From: Ursus arctos
Lineage: Eukaryota; Chordata; Mammalia; Carnivora; Ursidae
Length of the DNA: 64,000 nucleotides
Assembly (NCBI RefSeq): GCF_023065955.2
Contig: NW_026623008.1
Location: forward strand, 23,618,001-23,682,000
Direction of reading: 5' to 3'
The position numbers were made by a program, and so were the translations under genes. Of the stretch, positions 38,293 through 59,300 are shown one piece after another; the first letter of the stretch is position 1, and each line of letters opens with the position of its first letter. The notes below the pieces were generated by a model, which was not told where the DNA came from, ran no database searches, and saw only the letters and a list, made by a program, of their open reading frames with translations.

Positions 38293-38296
38293 GTGT
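38237..38296. repeat. (TG)n microsatellite
   Basis: About 26 TG units with two interruptions (TGG and TGCG). It lies just upstream of a SINE cluster. Confidence 0.9.
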
Positions 38297-38346
38297 AGCA
38301 GACTAGACTGTGGAGGGGGATTTGATCTTGATATTAAAGGTCATGG

Positions 38347-38771
38347 GGGAGGACCTGGGTGACTGTTGGTTGAGCCTGACTATCCGTTTCGGCTCTGGTG
38401 GTGACCACAGGGTCGTAGAGTTGAGCCCCGTTGGGCTCTGAGCTTCGCAGAGGGGTCTACTTGGGATTCTGTCTCTCTCCCTCTCTTTCTGCCACCTGCA
38501 AGTATGCTCTCTCTCTCTCTCTAGAATGAATAAATAAATCTATATTTTTAATATATTTTTAAATATTTTATTTATCTATTTATTTGAGAGTGAGCGAGTG
38601 ATCGAGAGAGAGAGCACAAGTGGGAGGGAGGGGCAGAGGGTGAAGCCGAGTCCCTGGTGAGCAGGGAGCCCAACTCCTCGACGCTTGATCCCAGCACCCT
38701 GAGACCATGACCTGAGCCGAAGGCAGATACTTAACCGACTGAGCCACCCAGGCACCCCAATAAATTTTTTA
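38347..38771 (+). mobile_element. Diverged CAN-SINE split by an antisense SINE
   Basis: Starts GAGGACCTGGGTGACTGTTG, with its CT-rich part ending about 38541. AAAGG(G)TCATGGG flanks the pair. Confidence 0.65.
38545..38758 (-). mobile_element. CAN-SINE, inserted in the tail of the previous one
   Basis: TTTAAATATTTTATTTATCT to CACCCAGGCACCCC. Confidence 0.85.
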
Positions 38772-38780
38772 AAGGGTCAT

Positions 38781-38891
38781 GGGGTGCCTGGGGTGGCTCA
38801 GTCGGTTAGACATACGACTCTTGATCTTGGCTCAGGTCTTGATCTCAAGATCGTAAGTTTGAGTCCTGCGTGGGGCCTACTTAAAAAAAAA
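38781..38891 (+). mobile_element. Short older CAN-SINE
   Basis: GGGTGCCTGGGGTGGCTCAG to CCTACTTAAAAAAAAA. Confidence 0.85.
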
Positions 38892-39429
38892 GGGTCTCGA
38901 ATGGTAAAGTGAATTTTATCTGAGGACTAGTGCTTTCGAAGCCATTCCGAGGAGCAGCCCTAGGGAAGGTGGTGTCTCAGGACTCCCGGGGGCCTCACCA
39001 TGACGTCTCCACTCTGTTTCAGGCAGAACAGCCTCACTTTTACTTGCTTTATCTATGAGGTTCCGCTTGACTTCCAGCTGACAAAAATTTTGTCAGATTT
39101 CCACCTGATGAAAAGTTTCCACTGCTTAAGCAAACAAACAAATTAAAAAGTTATGGCCAATAGCACCACTGAAGGGTTTTCTGCTGGGGGGAATCAGCAC
39201 CCTCTGAAGGAGACTTGTTCTGGGAAAGGCTGGGGCCTGACCTCTAACATGAGGGAGCAGGGTCCTCTTATTCAGCTTTCTGCGCCAGAGAGGGGAGCTG
39301 TAATTAGGAGGTGGGGCACACACACCTCTCTGGTAGGGGAGGATCAAAATTTAGGGCTCCCCCAGGGCCTGGAGAAGTGTGTGTGTGATCTCCAGTAGGT
39401 AGTCCTCCAACATGGGGGATGGGAGGAAA

Positions 39430-39643
39430 GAGAAGGTTGGGGGAGAGGCAGGAAGTGGGCAACTAGGCTAACAAAGGTATGTGTGGCGGTTTGCCCATCC
39501 CAGGTGGGAGGGCGGGGCCTAGGGCCCAGCGGGGGCCCATGTGTGACATGACTTGTGGCTGGGGGCTCAGAGGGAGCACTAGTAGGGAGCTCCTGACCCG
39601 ACCAACTCGACCAGCTCAACCCATTTCAGCTTTTCTGTGGCTG
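39430..39643 (+). promoter_or_regulatory. LCK: LCK proximal (type I) promoter and 5' exon, tentative
   Basis: The region directly upstream of the first coding exon has no TATA. It has an ETS-like GGAAGT at 39451-39456, an E-box CAGGTG at 39501-39506 and a GC box at 39510-39517. A possible donor (GGCTG|GTGAAT) lies at 39643/39644 and the coding exon acceptor (TTCCCCCAG) ends at 39772. The known proximal LCK promoter, active in thymocytes, sits here in other mammals. The exact start and donor are uncertain. Confidence 0.45.
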
Positions 39644-39777
39644 GTGAATGGGGGATGGGGACCTGACAATCTCAGGTACTTTTGGAAATTCCCAGGGCAA
39701 GGCCCTAGGATGTCTGATGTTGGGGAAGTAGATCTTGGGGGAGCCCCTTCAGCCCCCTCTCCATTCCCCCAGGGACC

Positions 39778-48396
<8,619 letters not shown>

Positions 48397-48821
48397 CAGA
48401 CCTAGCCGGCGGCCCGGAGCCCTCCCTGCATCTAGCCGACCTGGCTGGGGGAGATGCAGTTCTTGTGTCATAGCCATGTCACCTCTGCACGTATGGACTC
48501 TGCGTGGGACTCCCACCCACGGGTGGCACATACACTTCTCGTGTCTTATACGGGGGTCCTACAGTTGTGTGGGCTCTGCACAGGTGTCTTGTGTGTGTGT
48601 GGCATGTGTATATATGTCGTGGGCACCTGTTCAAGTTGTCCCTTTGTGGGCCCTTTGACTTCCCAAGACCACCAGAGAGAAGAGCGACGCCTGTGATTGA
48701 CACCAGCTTCTGCCCGCCCCCTTTCCCTTTCCCCTCACCATCAAGAAGCTCCCTGAAGGCTGAGACCTTATCTAACACCTCTGTGCGCTCCTCCTTGGTG
48801 CCTGGCACACATTAGGAGCTC

Positions 48822-48827
48822 AATAAA
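48822..48827 (+). terminator. LCK: Polyadenylation signal of LCK
   Basis: AATAAA lies 426 bp after the stop, followed by a TGTTGATG downstream stretch. Confidence 0.85.
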
Positions 48828-49207
48828 TGACTCTCTGTTGATGAAGATGGTACAGCTCTCAGCTCCCCACTCCCATCTCCTCTTCCTTGGGAGGGGGGAG
48901 TGGGGGTTCAGAAGATGGAAAATAAGTCACCCTGAATTGGGCTAAAAGATGGGATTGAGGGAATGTCTGAACTTTTTCCAGCTCTGCTGATTTGGGGGGC
49001 CAAGAGGAAGTTCCTACACTTTGCTGTATGGGCTCTTTGAACTCCTTCAAACCCCCACCCCAGAGGATTAAGGGTGCCCCTACCCAGAACCTCCTAGGGA
49101 GTGGGTATGTCCCAGGACCCTCCCCTCCCATTATGTAAGGGCAATAGCATTTTTTACAGCTACTGATTCTGGGGCTATATTTGTACTCAGATTTGTTTTG
49201 TTTTAAA

Positions 49208-49397
49208 TCTTTTTTTTTTTTTTAAGATTTTATTTATTTATTTGACAGAGAGAGAACACAAGCATGGGGAGCGGGAGAGGGAGAAGTAGGCTTACCGCTG
49301 AGCAGGGAGCCCAATGCAGGACTCCATCCCAGGACCCCGGGGATCGTGACCTGAGCTGAAGGCAGACGCTTAACCGACTAAGCCACCCAGGTGCCCC
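49208..49397 (-). mobile_element. CAN-SINE
   Basis: TTAAGATTTTATTTATTTAT to CACCCAGGTGCCCC, abutting the next SINE. Confidence 0.9.
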
Positions 49398-49503
49398 TAA
49401 AGATTTTATTTTGAAGTAATCTCTACACCCAGCGTGGGGCTGGAACTCACAACCTGAGATCAAGAGTTACGTGCTCTACTGACTGAGCCAGCCAGGCGCC
49501 CCC
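49398..49503 (-). mobile_element. Short older CAN-SINE
   Basis: TAAAGATTTTATTTTGAAGT to CAGCCAGGCGCCCC. The previous SINE sits at its T-rich end. Confidence 0.85.
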
Positions 49504-49556
49504 AAGATGTTTTTAAACATGGAATTAATTCACTCATTTGGCAAATATTTATTTAC

Positions 49557-49761
49557 TTACATATGATTTATTTATTTATTTGAGAGAGAGAGAGAGAGAC
49601 ACCACAAGTGGGAGCGGCAGAGAAAGGGAGAGAGATTCTCAAGTCGACAGGGTGCTGAGCGGGGAGCCCCATATGGGGCTCGATCCTAGGACCCTGAGAT
49701 CATGACCTGAGCGGAAACAGGGCTTGGACGCTTAACTGACTGTGCCACCCAGGCATGCCTC
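49557..49761 (-). mobile_element. CAN-SINE
   Basis: Antisense copy ending CACCCAGGCATGCC. GGCA(A/G)ATATTTATT duplicated. Confidence 0.9.
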
Positions 49762-50059
49762 GGCAGATATTTATTGAACATCTGTGTGGTAGGCATGGTT
49801 CTGGGTTCATAGAATATATAGTAGATAAAACAAACAAAATGTCTGTCCTTTTGGCGCTTACATCCTACTAAGGGAAGACAGACAAAAAACGTCACGAAGA
49901 AGTAAATGATACGGTACGCTACAAGGTGCTGAGTGCTAAGGGGAAAATAAGCAGGGTAAGGGGAATTAGGAATGTCATGTTTTGGGGGGAACTGTGTACT
50001 TTTAAACAGGGTGGTCTGGGAAGGCCTCATAGAGAAGGTGACTTTTGAGCAAATATTTG

Positions 50060-50188
50060 CTAATTTCTTTTATTTTTAAAGATTTTTTTTTCTTTCTAAA
50101 TAATCTCTACACCCAACATGGGGCTTGAACTCACAACCCCAAGACCAAGAGTTGGATGCCCTACCAACTGAGCCAGCCAGGCACCCCC
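50060..50188 (-). mobile_element. Short older CAN-SINE
   Basis: TTTTTAAAGATTTTTTTTTC to CAGCCAGGCACCCC. TTGAGCAAATATTTG repeated exactly at 50045-50059 and 50189-50203. Confidence 0.9.
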
Positions 50189-50396
50189 TTGAGCAAATAT
50201 TTGAAGGAGAGGAGGGAGCGAGCCACGTGGTACTGGGGAGGAGAGGCCAGGATGAGGGAACAGCCTGAGGCGGAAGCTCGTTTGGCAAGCACAGAGACAG
50301 AAGGTCCAGACAGGGGGCCAGAGGCACAGAGATCCTGTGGGGCCTTGTGGCCTTTGCGGGGATTGTTGCATAGCCATGACCTGACCTGACTTACAT

Positions 50397-50432
50397 TTTA
50401 TTATTATTATTATTATTTCTATTTTAAAGATT

Positions 50433-50471
<39 letters not shown>

Positions 50472-50844
50472 TTTGACAGAGCAAGAGAACACAAGCAGGG
50501 GGAGCTGCAGAGGGAGAGGGAGAAGCAGGCTCCCCACTGAGCAGGGAGCTCCACGTGAGGCTGGATCCCAGGACGCTGGGATCATGACCTGAGCCGAAGG
50601 CAGATACTTAACCTACTGAGCCACCCAGGCGCCCCTTATTATTACTTTTTAAGCTTTTTTTTTTTTTGAGAGAGAGTGTGTACACACACACACACACACA
50701 CACACACAAGTGATGGGGGGAGCTAGAGGGAAAGGAAAAGAGAGAATCTTATGGCTCCACACCCAGCGTGGAGCCCAATGCGGGGCTCCATCTCACCACT
50801 CTGAGATCATGATCTGAGCCCAACCTGATCCACTCCTGCGCCCC
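50397..50844 (-). mobile_element. Outer CAN-SINE with a (CA)n run, split by another SINE
   Basis: Main part 50637-50844, with (CA)13 at about 50682-50707. Flanks share TGA(C/T)CTGACTTA. Confidence 0.75.
50424..50635 (-). mobile_element. Inner CAN-SINE with (TTTA)n
   Basis: (TTTA)n at about 50437-50474, ending CACCCAGGCGCCCC. TTATTATTA lies on both sides. Confidence 0.85.
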
Positions 50845-51604
50845 ATGATCTGACTTATGATTTAAACGAATGGCTCTTCCTACTGTCTTGAATGTTAACA
50901 GAGTGAGTTAGCAGTCAATTTATAAAACTGGGGAGATTTTGCATAATACTACAGATTTCTGCCTTCTCGTGGGGGAAAAAAAACAACAGTTTGAAGATTT
51001 GGCTTCACTGGGCTTACCAGTCCTCATGGAGCTGAGTAGTGGCCACCCCCCTTCAGGTAGGAGTGGAGCTCTTCCTTTGCCGGAGTCCCTCTGCCAGACG
51101 GTGAAACTGAGTGTTAGTGGTTATTTATCATCATGCTCGCACTGTTGTTCTTATAATGAAGAGGAAAATGAAATGTTTTTCACCTCTATTTCCGTTAAAA
51201 AGTGAGAAAATGAAAGATACCTGCAGATGGCAGTGTGTTTGAGGAACGATGGGGGAGAGGCATATTGCTTTATGAAAGTGAAAAAGAATCCAATTTTAGA
51301 AAAATGCAAAGCACCTGAATCAAACTCATATAAATCCACTTATTTTTATACCACCTGCCCCACCTCTGGAAGGATCTGAGTTTCTGATTCCTGTTCTGCG
51401 TTTTATAAAATGCTGCCACACCCATGACCTCATCTGATCCCCACCCATCTCTTCACTTGGATACTGTGGCAGCCATAGAGTTGGTGAACTTTGTATTCTT
51501 ATCCTCTCCATTTTGCAAAGAGGGAAGTGGGGGCCAGAAAGGTTATGAGCCAGGAAGCAGCAACACAGAGCTGGAAACAGAGTTTGTTCCCTGGCCCTTT
51601 AGCT

Positions 51605-51808
51605 TTTTTTTTTTTTTTTTTAAGATTTTATTTATTTATTTGACAGAGAGAGAGGCAGCGAGAGAGGAACACAAGCAGGGGGAATGGAAGAGGGAGAAGC
51701 AGGCTTCCCGCTGAGCAGGGAGCCCGATGTGGGGCTTGATCCCAGAACGCTGGGATCATGACCTGAGCTGAAGGCAGACGCTTAACGACTGAGCCACCCA
51801 GGTGCCCC
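51605..51808 (-). mobile_element. CAN-SINE
   Basis: TTTAAGATTTTATTTATTTA to CACCCAGGTGCCCC. AGCTTTTTTT lies on both sides. Confidence 0.9.
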
Positions 51809-51931
51809 AAGCTTTTTTTAAATAGAATTGCCCAGTCTTAGATCTTCTGTTACTTTTAGAATTAGTGGCCCAAACGCAGTTCTCAAGTGAGGAACACAAG
51901 AACCCAAGCACTCTTTAAATTGTAGAGGTAT

Positions 51932-52065
51932 GGGGGTACCTGGGTGGCTCAGTTGGTTAAGCATCCAACTCTTGATCTCAGCTCAGGTCTTAATCTCAGG
52001 GTCGTGAGTTCAATCCTCCTGTTAAGTGGTTCACACTCAACGCGGAGGCACCGTAAAAAATAAAC
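51932..52065 (+). mobile_element. Short older CAN-SINE
   Basis: GGGGTACCTGGGTGGCTCAG to CCGTAAAAAATAAAC. AAATTGTAGAGG duplicated exactly. Confidence 0.9.
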
Positions 52066-52254
52066 AAATTGTAGAGGCATAAAAATGTATCTATCAACTA
52101 TAGGACCATGAGTTTGTAAGTTACTTGGCACACATATAGTAAGTACTCACTTAATAGTAATACTGTTGTATTTTGTTATTTTAATAGCCCATCACAGTGC
52201 CTTTCAGTCTTTCAGCTTTCAATAATGCTCAGTTGATGATTGATCAATTTAGTG

Positions 52255-52288
52255 AGTGGTTCTCAAGGGTTAAGGTGGGAGCGATATT

Positions 52289-52329
<41 letters not shown>

Positions 52330-52520
52330 GCCCTGGGGACAGTTTTGCAATGTCTGGAGACAATTTTGGTCACCGCAACCCGGGGTGGGAGTGGAGGGTG
52401 CTATTGGCATCCAACAAGTAAAGGCCAAGGATGCCGCTAAACGTCCTACAATGCACAAGACCGCCCCCTATAGTAAGGAATTATCCAGCTCCAAATGCTA
52501 ATAGCTTCAACAGCTTGAGA
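52255..52520 (+). mobile_element. MER20-like hAT-Charlie element split by (CA)n
   Basis: Begins GTGAGTGGTTCTCAAGGGTT. After a (CA)17 run at 52290-52324 it continues CAATGTCTGGAGACAATTTT, GATGCCGCTAAACGTCCTAC and AATGCACAAGACCGCCCCC, ending CTTGAGAAACCC. This is the MER20 order as I know it. The CA expansion replaces part of the left half. Confidence 0.6.
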
Positions 52521-53199
52521 AACCCAGTTCTCCTACAGGCGGACAATCAGTTTCCTCTTGTGTAAAGGCACTCTTCAGTCCTCCTGGGTGACAGCATCAG
52601 GGAAGTAGGCTTTGGAGTAAGAAAGACCACACCATCCTTACAGTGTCTCTGTTGCACAGTAGGCATTCAAAAAATCTGTACTACTGAAAGTTGAATTTAA
52701 TTACTAATTGTGTGACTCTGAGCAGGTCACAAAGATCTGAAGTTCATTATCCTTATCCATAAAATGGGAATAAAAAGCCTCTTCCAGAGCTGCTGTGAGC
52801 AATCATTGAGATAAACGTCGGTAAAGCTGTTGCACAGTACTTGGCCCACAGAGGTTTTCTTTCCTTTGTCAGTTTATTTCTCCCTCTTCCAAAGCCACGT
52901 TCTAATCCACGGTCAGCCCTGTCATTAGCTGAGCGACCTTGTGCAAGTCACCTCCCCCCCACCCCCGACCCCCGGAGGCCTCGGTTGAGTCTCTACAAAA
53001 TTACGAAGTTGGCTTCTGATCTCCATGCACGCTTCCAACACCGAAATGGGACCGTGAAGTGTACGGATCTGCTTTCTTCCCCCGGGACTAATGGTACGGT
53101 CCCCGGGCAGCTCCCCCACCCCCCTGTCGCAGACCTTGGTACAGGCCCAGGGGGCCCTCGGCTGCCTCTCAGGGCTGCCCTTGCCCCCCGCCGAGTTCC

Positions 53200-53385
53200 G
53201 GGCCGTCCCTGCGCAAGCTGATTGGCTGGAGCCGTGCCCGGGCTGAGCGGCTATAGGTGAGCTCGGGAGGGGACGGGCGGAGCGGGCTGGAGGCCCGCCC
53301 CCTCCCCCCTGGGTCGGACGCTGAGCGGAGCCGCGGGCGGGAGGCCGGACGGACCGACTGACGGGAGGGACGGGAGGCGAGCAAG
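53200..53385 (+). promoter_or_regulatory. HDAC1: HDAC1 CpG-island promoter
   Basis: TATA-less and GC-rich. It has an inverted CCAAT box (ATTGG at 53221-53225) and GC-rich Sp1-like stretches (GGGCGGAG near 53276, CCCGCCCCC near 53296). Transcription probably starts 40-100 bp before the ATG. Confidence 0.65.
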
Positions 53386-56300
53386 ATGGCGCAGACTCAG
53401 GGCACCAGGAGGAAAGTCTGTTACTACTACGACGGTGAGCACCGTGCGCGGGGTGGGGGCGGGGCCGGGCCGGATCCGGGAGAGCGAGGCTGAGGAGATG
53501 CGAGCGGGGAGGCTGGGAGAGGCTGAGGCGTTGGGGAAAGGCTGAGCGAGGAGGCTGCGAGGAAGACGAGGCTGAGAGAGGAGGCTCAGAGGAAGGGAGA
53601 GCGGGGCAGAGGGAAGAGGCTGAGAGGAAGGAGGTCGAGACTGAGGGAGGAGGCTCAGAGGAAAGAGGTCAGGGGGAGGGAGGAGGCAGGGGGAGGAGGC
53701 TGAGAGCAGGAGGTAGAGGCTGAGGGAGGAGGCTCAGAGAAAAGGAAAGGAAGTGGAGGCTGAGAGAAGAGGCTGAGGCCGATTCGGGGTCTTCTGGGGA
53801 GACCTGGGGTAACTTGCTGGGGAGGGGATTTTCAGGAAGCTTGATGGGGAGAGTTTGAGTCGGACTCCTGGAGGGGAGGCTGAGTCTGAGGGGGGAGGCA
53901 GGATCTGGCGGAGAAGGGTGCAAGGATGTGTTTTCCTGCCGAGAATACAAAGGTCTTCCTCTGCCCCTTTGCTTCCTCATCTTTTTTGGTGAGAGTCCTG
54001 CAGGAGTCACCACCTCCAGTCACCAGCCTCCCCTCCCCCAGTCTTTGAGCTGGGCCTGCAGTTGCTGCTGGGAAATGGGGCCCCTGGGCTTGGAAGGAGA
54101 AAGATGCAACCTGTTAAAACAGACTTTTTCACTTAACAGAAGCCTGTGGAGCAACTTACTCTGTACTAGGGACGTTTTGGGTGCTGGGGCCATGGGGCTG
54201 ATCAGGTCACTTATCTTCCTCTCAGTGTGGAGGGGGAGATGGGCAGTGACAGAGAATCGCTCTCCAGTTTCCTGCTGGGATAAAGGAAAGCTCAGAGTGT
54301 TTTGGGAGCACAGAGGAGAGGCATCTCGTCGAGGTGCCATCTCAATTAGGACCTGAAGAACAGGAGTTATTAGCCAGGCCCAGGGAAGGCAAAGATGACA
54401 CTAAGTTCAGAGGTAAGAGAGAGGACAGCATTTTTGAAAGACAGCAGGCATGTGTACAGTATGGTTGGAGCATAGGTTTGAGGGCAGAGCGTAGAAGGTC
54501 AGGGAATAGGGTGGAAGGAAAGATTGCAAGTGATGAGGCTGGAAAAGTAAATGGGGACCAGATCGTGAAGGGCTGGACACACTGTCTTAAGGAAGTTGAG
54601 CTTTATTCTGAGTGCACTTGTGAATCATTGAAGTTTTATGCAGGCTAATGACATCATCAGATTTATACCTTAGAACTGTCACTCTAAGGCAGAAATTAAG
54701 TACACAAATGTGGGGTAAGGAAGAAGGCAAGGATCCCGAATTCCTGGGTTGGGCAGTTTGATGTGTTAGGAGAAGGCTACATCAGTTGATAACTTTGAGT
54801 TTTGTATTTTTAAGAAATACTTGTTGAGGGATATCCCTACTGGGGGATATCCAAGTAGAGGCATCCAGTAGGCTGTGGGCCATTCAGGTCTGCAGTTTAA
54901 AAGACAGAAATGAGAAGATAGAGATTTTTGGTAGTTGTCAGCATACAGATGGTAATTTTAGTTAACGGAAGAGGATGTGATCACCCAAGAAGTTGTATAG
55001 GGGCAAGAGAAGAGGATCCCGGGTGGAATTCTAAGGAAGTGGACTGAGAACAGTCTAGTGCCCTTCAGGCTCTGTACTCCCGTGTCATAGCGCTTGTCAC
55101 TGTGTATTGGAATTGCCTGTTTACTTGTTCATTCTTCTTAGACAGTAATCTCCTTAGGGAATGGGATTGTGTCTTATCTAGCTCTGTATGCTCAGCCCCC
55201 AAACAGTGCCTCGGTCATAGTGGGCTCTCAATAAATACTTGCCGATTAAATTGTACAGAGGGAATGTAGGTGAACCAGAAGGTTTTTTCTTTACCACGGG
55301 GCTCGAACTCACGACCGACCGTGAGATCAAGACCTGAGCTGAGATCAAGAGTCAGACACTTAACTGACTGAGCCACCCGGGCACCCCACGAACCAGAAAG
55401 TCTTGGGTTACAGTAGCCAAAAGAAGGAGGGAGTGGCCAAGTGTTGGCAAGAACTGTTTCTTGTGCACAGTTTGGAAGTGAAGCTATATTGCAATAGATT
55501 GAAGAATGAGTGGATGGGTGAAGAGAAGACATCAGCTTGAATGAACCCTTTTCAAAGGAAGCTTGGTTGGGGCAGAGAGAAAGGGTTGTTTATAAAAGGA
55601 GACATAGCGGTTGAGGGTTGAGCATAGTCAAAATCCAATGGAAAATAGCCAGAGGGAGTGGCTGAAGATACAGGAGAGAGGGGCTGGTGATGATGGAGGT
55701 TCCTGAGGAGGCCAGGTGAGATGGAAACCAGAGCACAGGGAGAGACACTAGCCTTCAAGGGGAAGTTTCTTCATGATGAGAGGCAAGGAAAAGTTCAAAT
55801 GTAGGTAAGCTGGATGGGGAGAAAGTTGAGGGAGTTTTCAAAATGAAGTAAGTGAATATTCCTTTTCCCGTGAGTGCAGGAGGGCAGTTGGAAGAGTCGG
55901 CATCTCGAAGAGAGATAGTTGTTAAGTAGCTGTTGTGAAAGAGGGAGGTAGGGAAATAAATTTGGAAGGACTGCTGGGCAGTGGTGAGGGCCCATTCGAG
56001 GCTGGAGCCTGTGACTTTGTAGCCATATCAGTTTGCACAGTGTTTTGGTCTCTATACCGCAGTTTAAAACGAGAAAAAGTGGAAAGACCTTCGTTTTTAG
56101 ACAAAGGAGACGTCTTACTTTTTGAGAAACCGCTTGTGCGTTTTGCAGTGAGGTCGCTAGCTTGGGACCCAGACTTAGTTCTGCCCCTCAGAAGCTTTGC
56201 AGTATGGGGCAAGTCACTTTACCTCTGTAGGCCTCAGGTCACTCTCCTATAAAACTGAAAAGCTATGAGAAGCGCGGGAAAAGCTCGCTAAACTATAAAG

Positions 56301-59300
56301 GTAGTATCTAAATAAAAAGGATTATTTCTTTTAAAAAGTCTCTCAGCAACCAGATTAAAAGCTGTTAAGAAAAGGATGGTGCCTCTGGGCCCCACCCTCA
56401 GGTACTCCCCTAGCCTTCTAGATAAGTTATCTTAGTTCCCCAAGTCTAAGCCTTGGCTGAATTCAGGTTTGATAGGCAGGGGAGTTGCTCGGGATTAAGG
56501 CCCAGGCCAGAGACTTGGGTAAGCCAGGAATCCAATTACATAACAGTAGTGGTCATGTTACTGTGTGCCTTCAAATTGGGTTTGCATCTGCATGTCTCAG
56601 CCAATGCCTTGAGAACATATTCTGCCAATCCCCGTGGCTGATAAGGTGGACTGAGGGTCTCTGGAAACAAAATTTCCTCCTGCCTTCTCTGCTACTGCAT
56701 CTCAAAAGTCTGTGTCTGTATGAGACAAGGGTCCCAACTGAATGCCACCAGTACTGCACTCTGGCTTGTGGCTCTGGCTGAGAGCACAGTTTTGCCCTCA
56801 GAGGCCTCACTAAGATTCAGAGAAGAGGGTAAAAGGACGTTAAGTAAACACTAAGGAAGTTTGAATAAAGCATAGGCTTTTAGGGGCGCCTGGGTGGCAC
56901 AGCGGTTAAGCGTCTGCCTTCGGCTCAGGGCGTTATCCTGGCGTTGTGGGATCGAGCCCCACATCCGGCTCCTCTGCTATGAGCCTGCTTCTTCCTCTCC
57001 CACTCCCCCTGCTTGTGTTCCCTCTCTCGCTGGCTGTCTCTATCTCTGTCAAATAAATAAATAAAATCTTTAAAAAAAAAGCATAGACTTTTAGTTGATA
57101 CTGTGTCAATATTGGTTCATTAATTGTAACAAATACTTATTTTATCACGTAGAATGCTGATAATAGGGGAAACTGCCTGTGGGGTATCTGAGAACTCTCT
57201 GTACTATCTTTGCAATTTTTCTATAAATCTAAAATTGTTCTAAAAAGTAAAGGCTATCAAAAAGACAGAGAAGAGGGTGAGATCCTAAACACCCAGCTGT
57301 TTAGAAGTGTCCCATTGTCCCTGGCCATGTCTATGACAAAGAGCACGGAGCGTGGTTTGGAGGCTATTGGTAGCACTCCCCACAGTGCATTGCTCCCTAC
57401 AATGAAGACCGTTACTAACACCACCAAACCACGATGCATGAGAGGTTGGGACCTTCTTTTCACTGGTGCCCAAAGATCTGCTTCAACCTGATGGACTTCT
57501 AAAGAGAGATCCTTGGGTGTGCAGTTCTCTTGATTTTTGTTCTGTTTTGTTTTTGTTTGGTTGGTTTGGGTTGGTTTTTTTTTTTTCATTTTGGTTTGTT
57601 CTTTTCTTTTCCTCTCTTTCTTTCTTTCTTTTTTTTTTTTTGTAAGCTCTGTGCCCTGAGATCAAGAGTCGCATGCCCTAGTGACTGAGCCAGCCAGACA
57701 CCCCAACTTGATTTTTGGAATATTTGTGCCAGGAACTTTGTTCCAAGGAGAATCACAGAGCCCTCTAGATCAAGTGCAAACTGAAATAGGTACCTGGGAA
57801 ACCCAGTGCAGCTTTTAGGATACTGGATTTGGAGTCAGAAGAGTTGACTCCTTCATCACTTGTTAGTTTGTGATCTTGTATAGTCACTTCTCCGAGTCTC
57901 ACTCAGTTCAGTTCCTTGAATCTTCATGTTGTACAGGGCGCATTTGTCCCTGCCTTCAAGGAGCATCCAGTCGTATGGATATAAATAGATACATAAGTAA
58001 CTCAGACACAAAACAAAATTTATTTATTTATTTATTATTTGTTTATTTATAAAGATTTTATTTATTCATTTGAGAAAGAGCACGAGTTGGGGGGAGGGAG
58101 AGGGAGAAGCAGACTTCCTGCTGAGCAGGGAGCCTGATGCGTTGCGGGGCTCATGTGGGGCTCGATCCCAGGACCTGGGATCATGACCTGAGCCAAAGGC
58201 AGACGCTTAACCCTCTGAGCCACCCAGGTGCCCCTCAAAGCAAAATTTATTAAGTGATACATACAAATTGCATGGAGAGGAAACGACCATTTAATTTGAT
58301 CAGGAATATGTTTGGCGCTTAAGCTGGGCTTTGTAGTGTGAGCATCATCAGAAAAGGAAGGACATTCCGGGTCAAAGGAACAGTCTTAACAAAGGCTACT
58401 TGGGTGTGAAGGTGAATGATGCCATGTTCAGGATGCTGATAATCATCTAGTGTGTTTAGAACAGAGGTTGGCAAATTTTCTATAAAGGTCCAGATCGTAA
58501 ATATTTTTGGCCTTGTGTGCCATGTGGGTGCGGCTCTGTGGCGACTGTTTACTCAACTCTGCTATTATAATGTGAAAGCAGCCATAGACAATATTTAAAT
58601 TAATGGGCATGGCTGTGTTCCAATACAATTTTATTTACAAAAAACAGGCAGCCAGTAGTATTTGGCCCAAGGGCCATAGTTTGCCTACTCCAGTTTAGAG
58701 CAGAGAACTGGGAGAGGAAGAGAGCAGGAGAAGGAGAGTGTTGTGGGTTGAATGCCAGGCCAGTGAAGTTGTTCTCTATCCTGTAAAAGATGGGGAGCCG
58801 TTAAGGATTTTTGATCAGGGGAGTGATGCTATCAAAGCTGTGTGTTAGAAAAATAACTGGGTAGTGTGACAGATAGTTTGAGTTGAAAGCAGAGGAACCA
58901 GTTAGAAGTCTATTGCTATACGGGGCGCCTGGGTGGCTCAGCCGTTAAGCCTCTGTCTTTGGCTCAGGGCGTGATCCCAGAGTCCTGGGATCAAGCCCCG
59001 CATCGGGCTCCCTGCTCTGCTGGGAGCCTGCTTCTTCCTCTCCCACTCCCCCTGCTTCTGTTCCCTCTCTCGAAGGCTGTCTCTCTCTCTGTCAAATACC
59101 AGGTTATTGAGGATCCAGTAAGAAAATGAATTCAAATGTGCTTTTTTTTTTTTTAAAGATTTTATTTATTTATTTGACAGAGATAGAGACAGCCAGCGAG
59201 AGAGGGAACACAAGCAGGGAGAGTGGGAGAGGAAGAAGCAGGCTCATAGCAGAAGAGCCTGATGTGGGGCTCGATCCCATAACGCTGGATCACTCCCTGA

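Larger units (their letters stand above)
26278..39420. other. LCK intron 1 (distal to proximal promoter), SINE-rich, no gene seen
   Basis: About 13 kb with no supportable coding exon. It contains about 19 CAN-SINEs (listed separately), a (CA)n run at 27628-27673, a (TG)n run at 38237-38296, a Tigger-like DNA transposon at 30650-31628, MIR fragments and an older L1-like relic. The stretches 26995-28290 and 34640-35960 look like unique DNA with no readable feature. Confidence 0.6.
48850..53200. other. Intergenic: LCK to HDAC1
   Basis: No coding signal. It contains eight CAN-SINEs (listed), a MER20-like element with an internal (CA)n at 52255-52520, and unique DNA around 48850-49190, 50850-51600 and 52520-53100. 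Confidence 0.6.
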
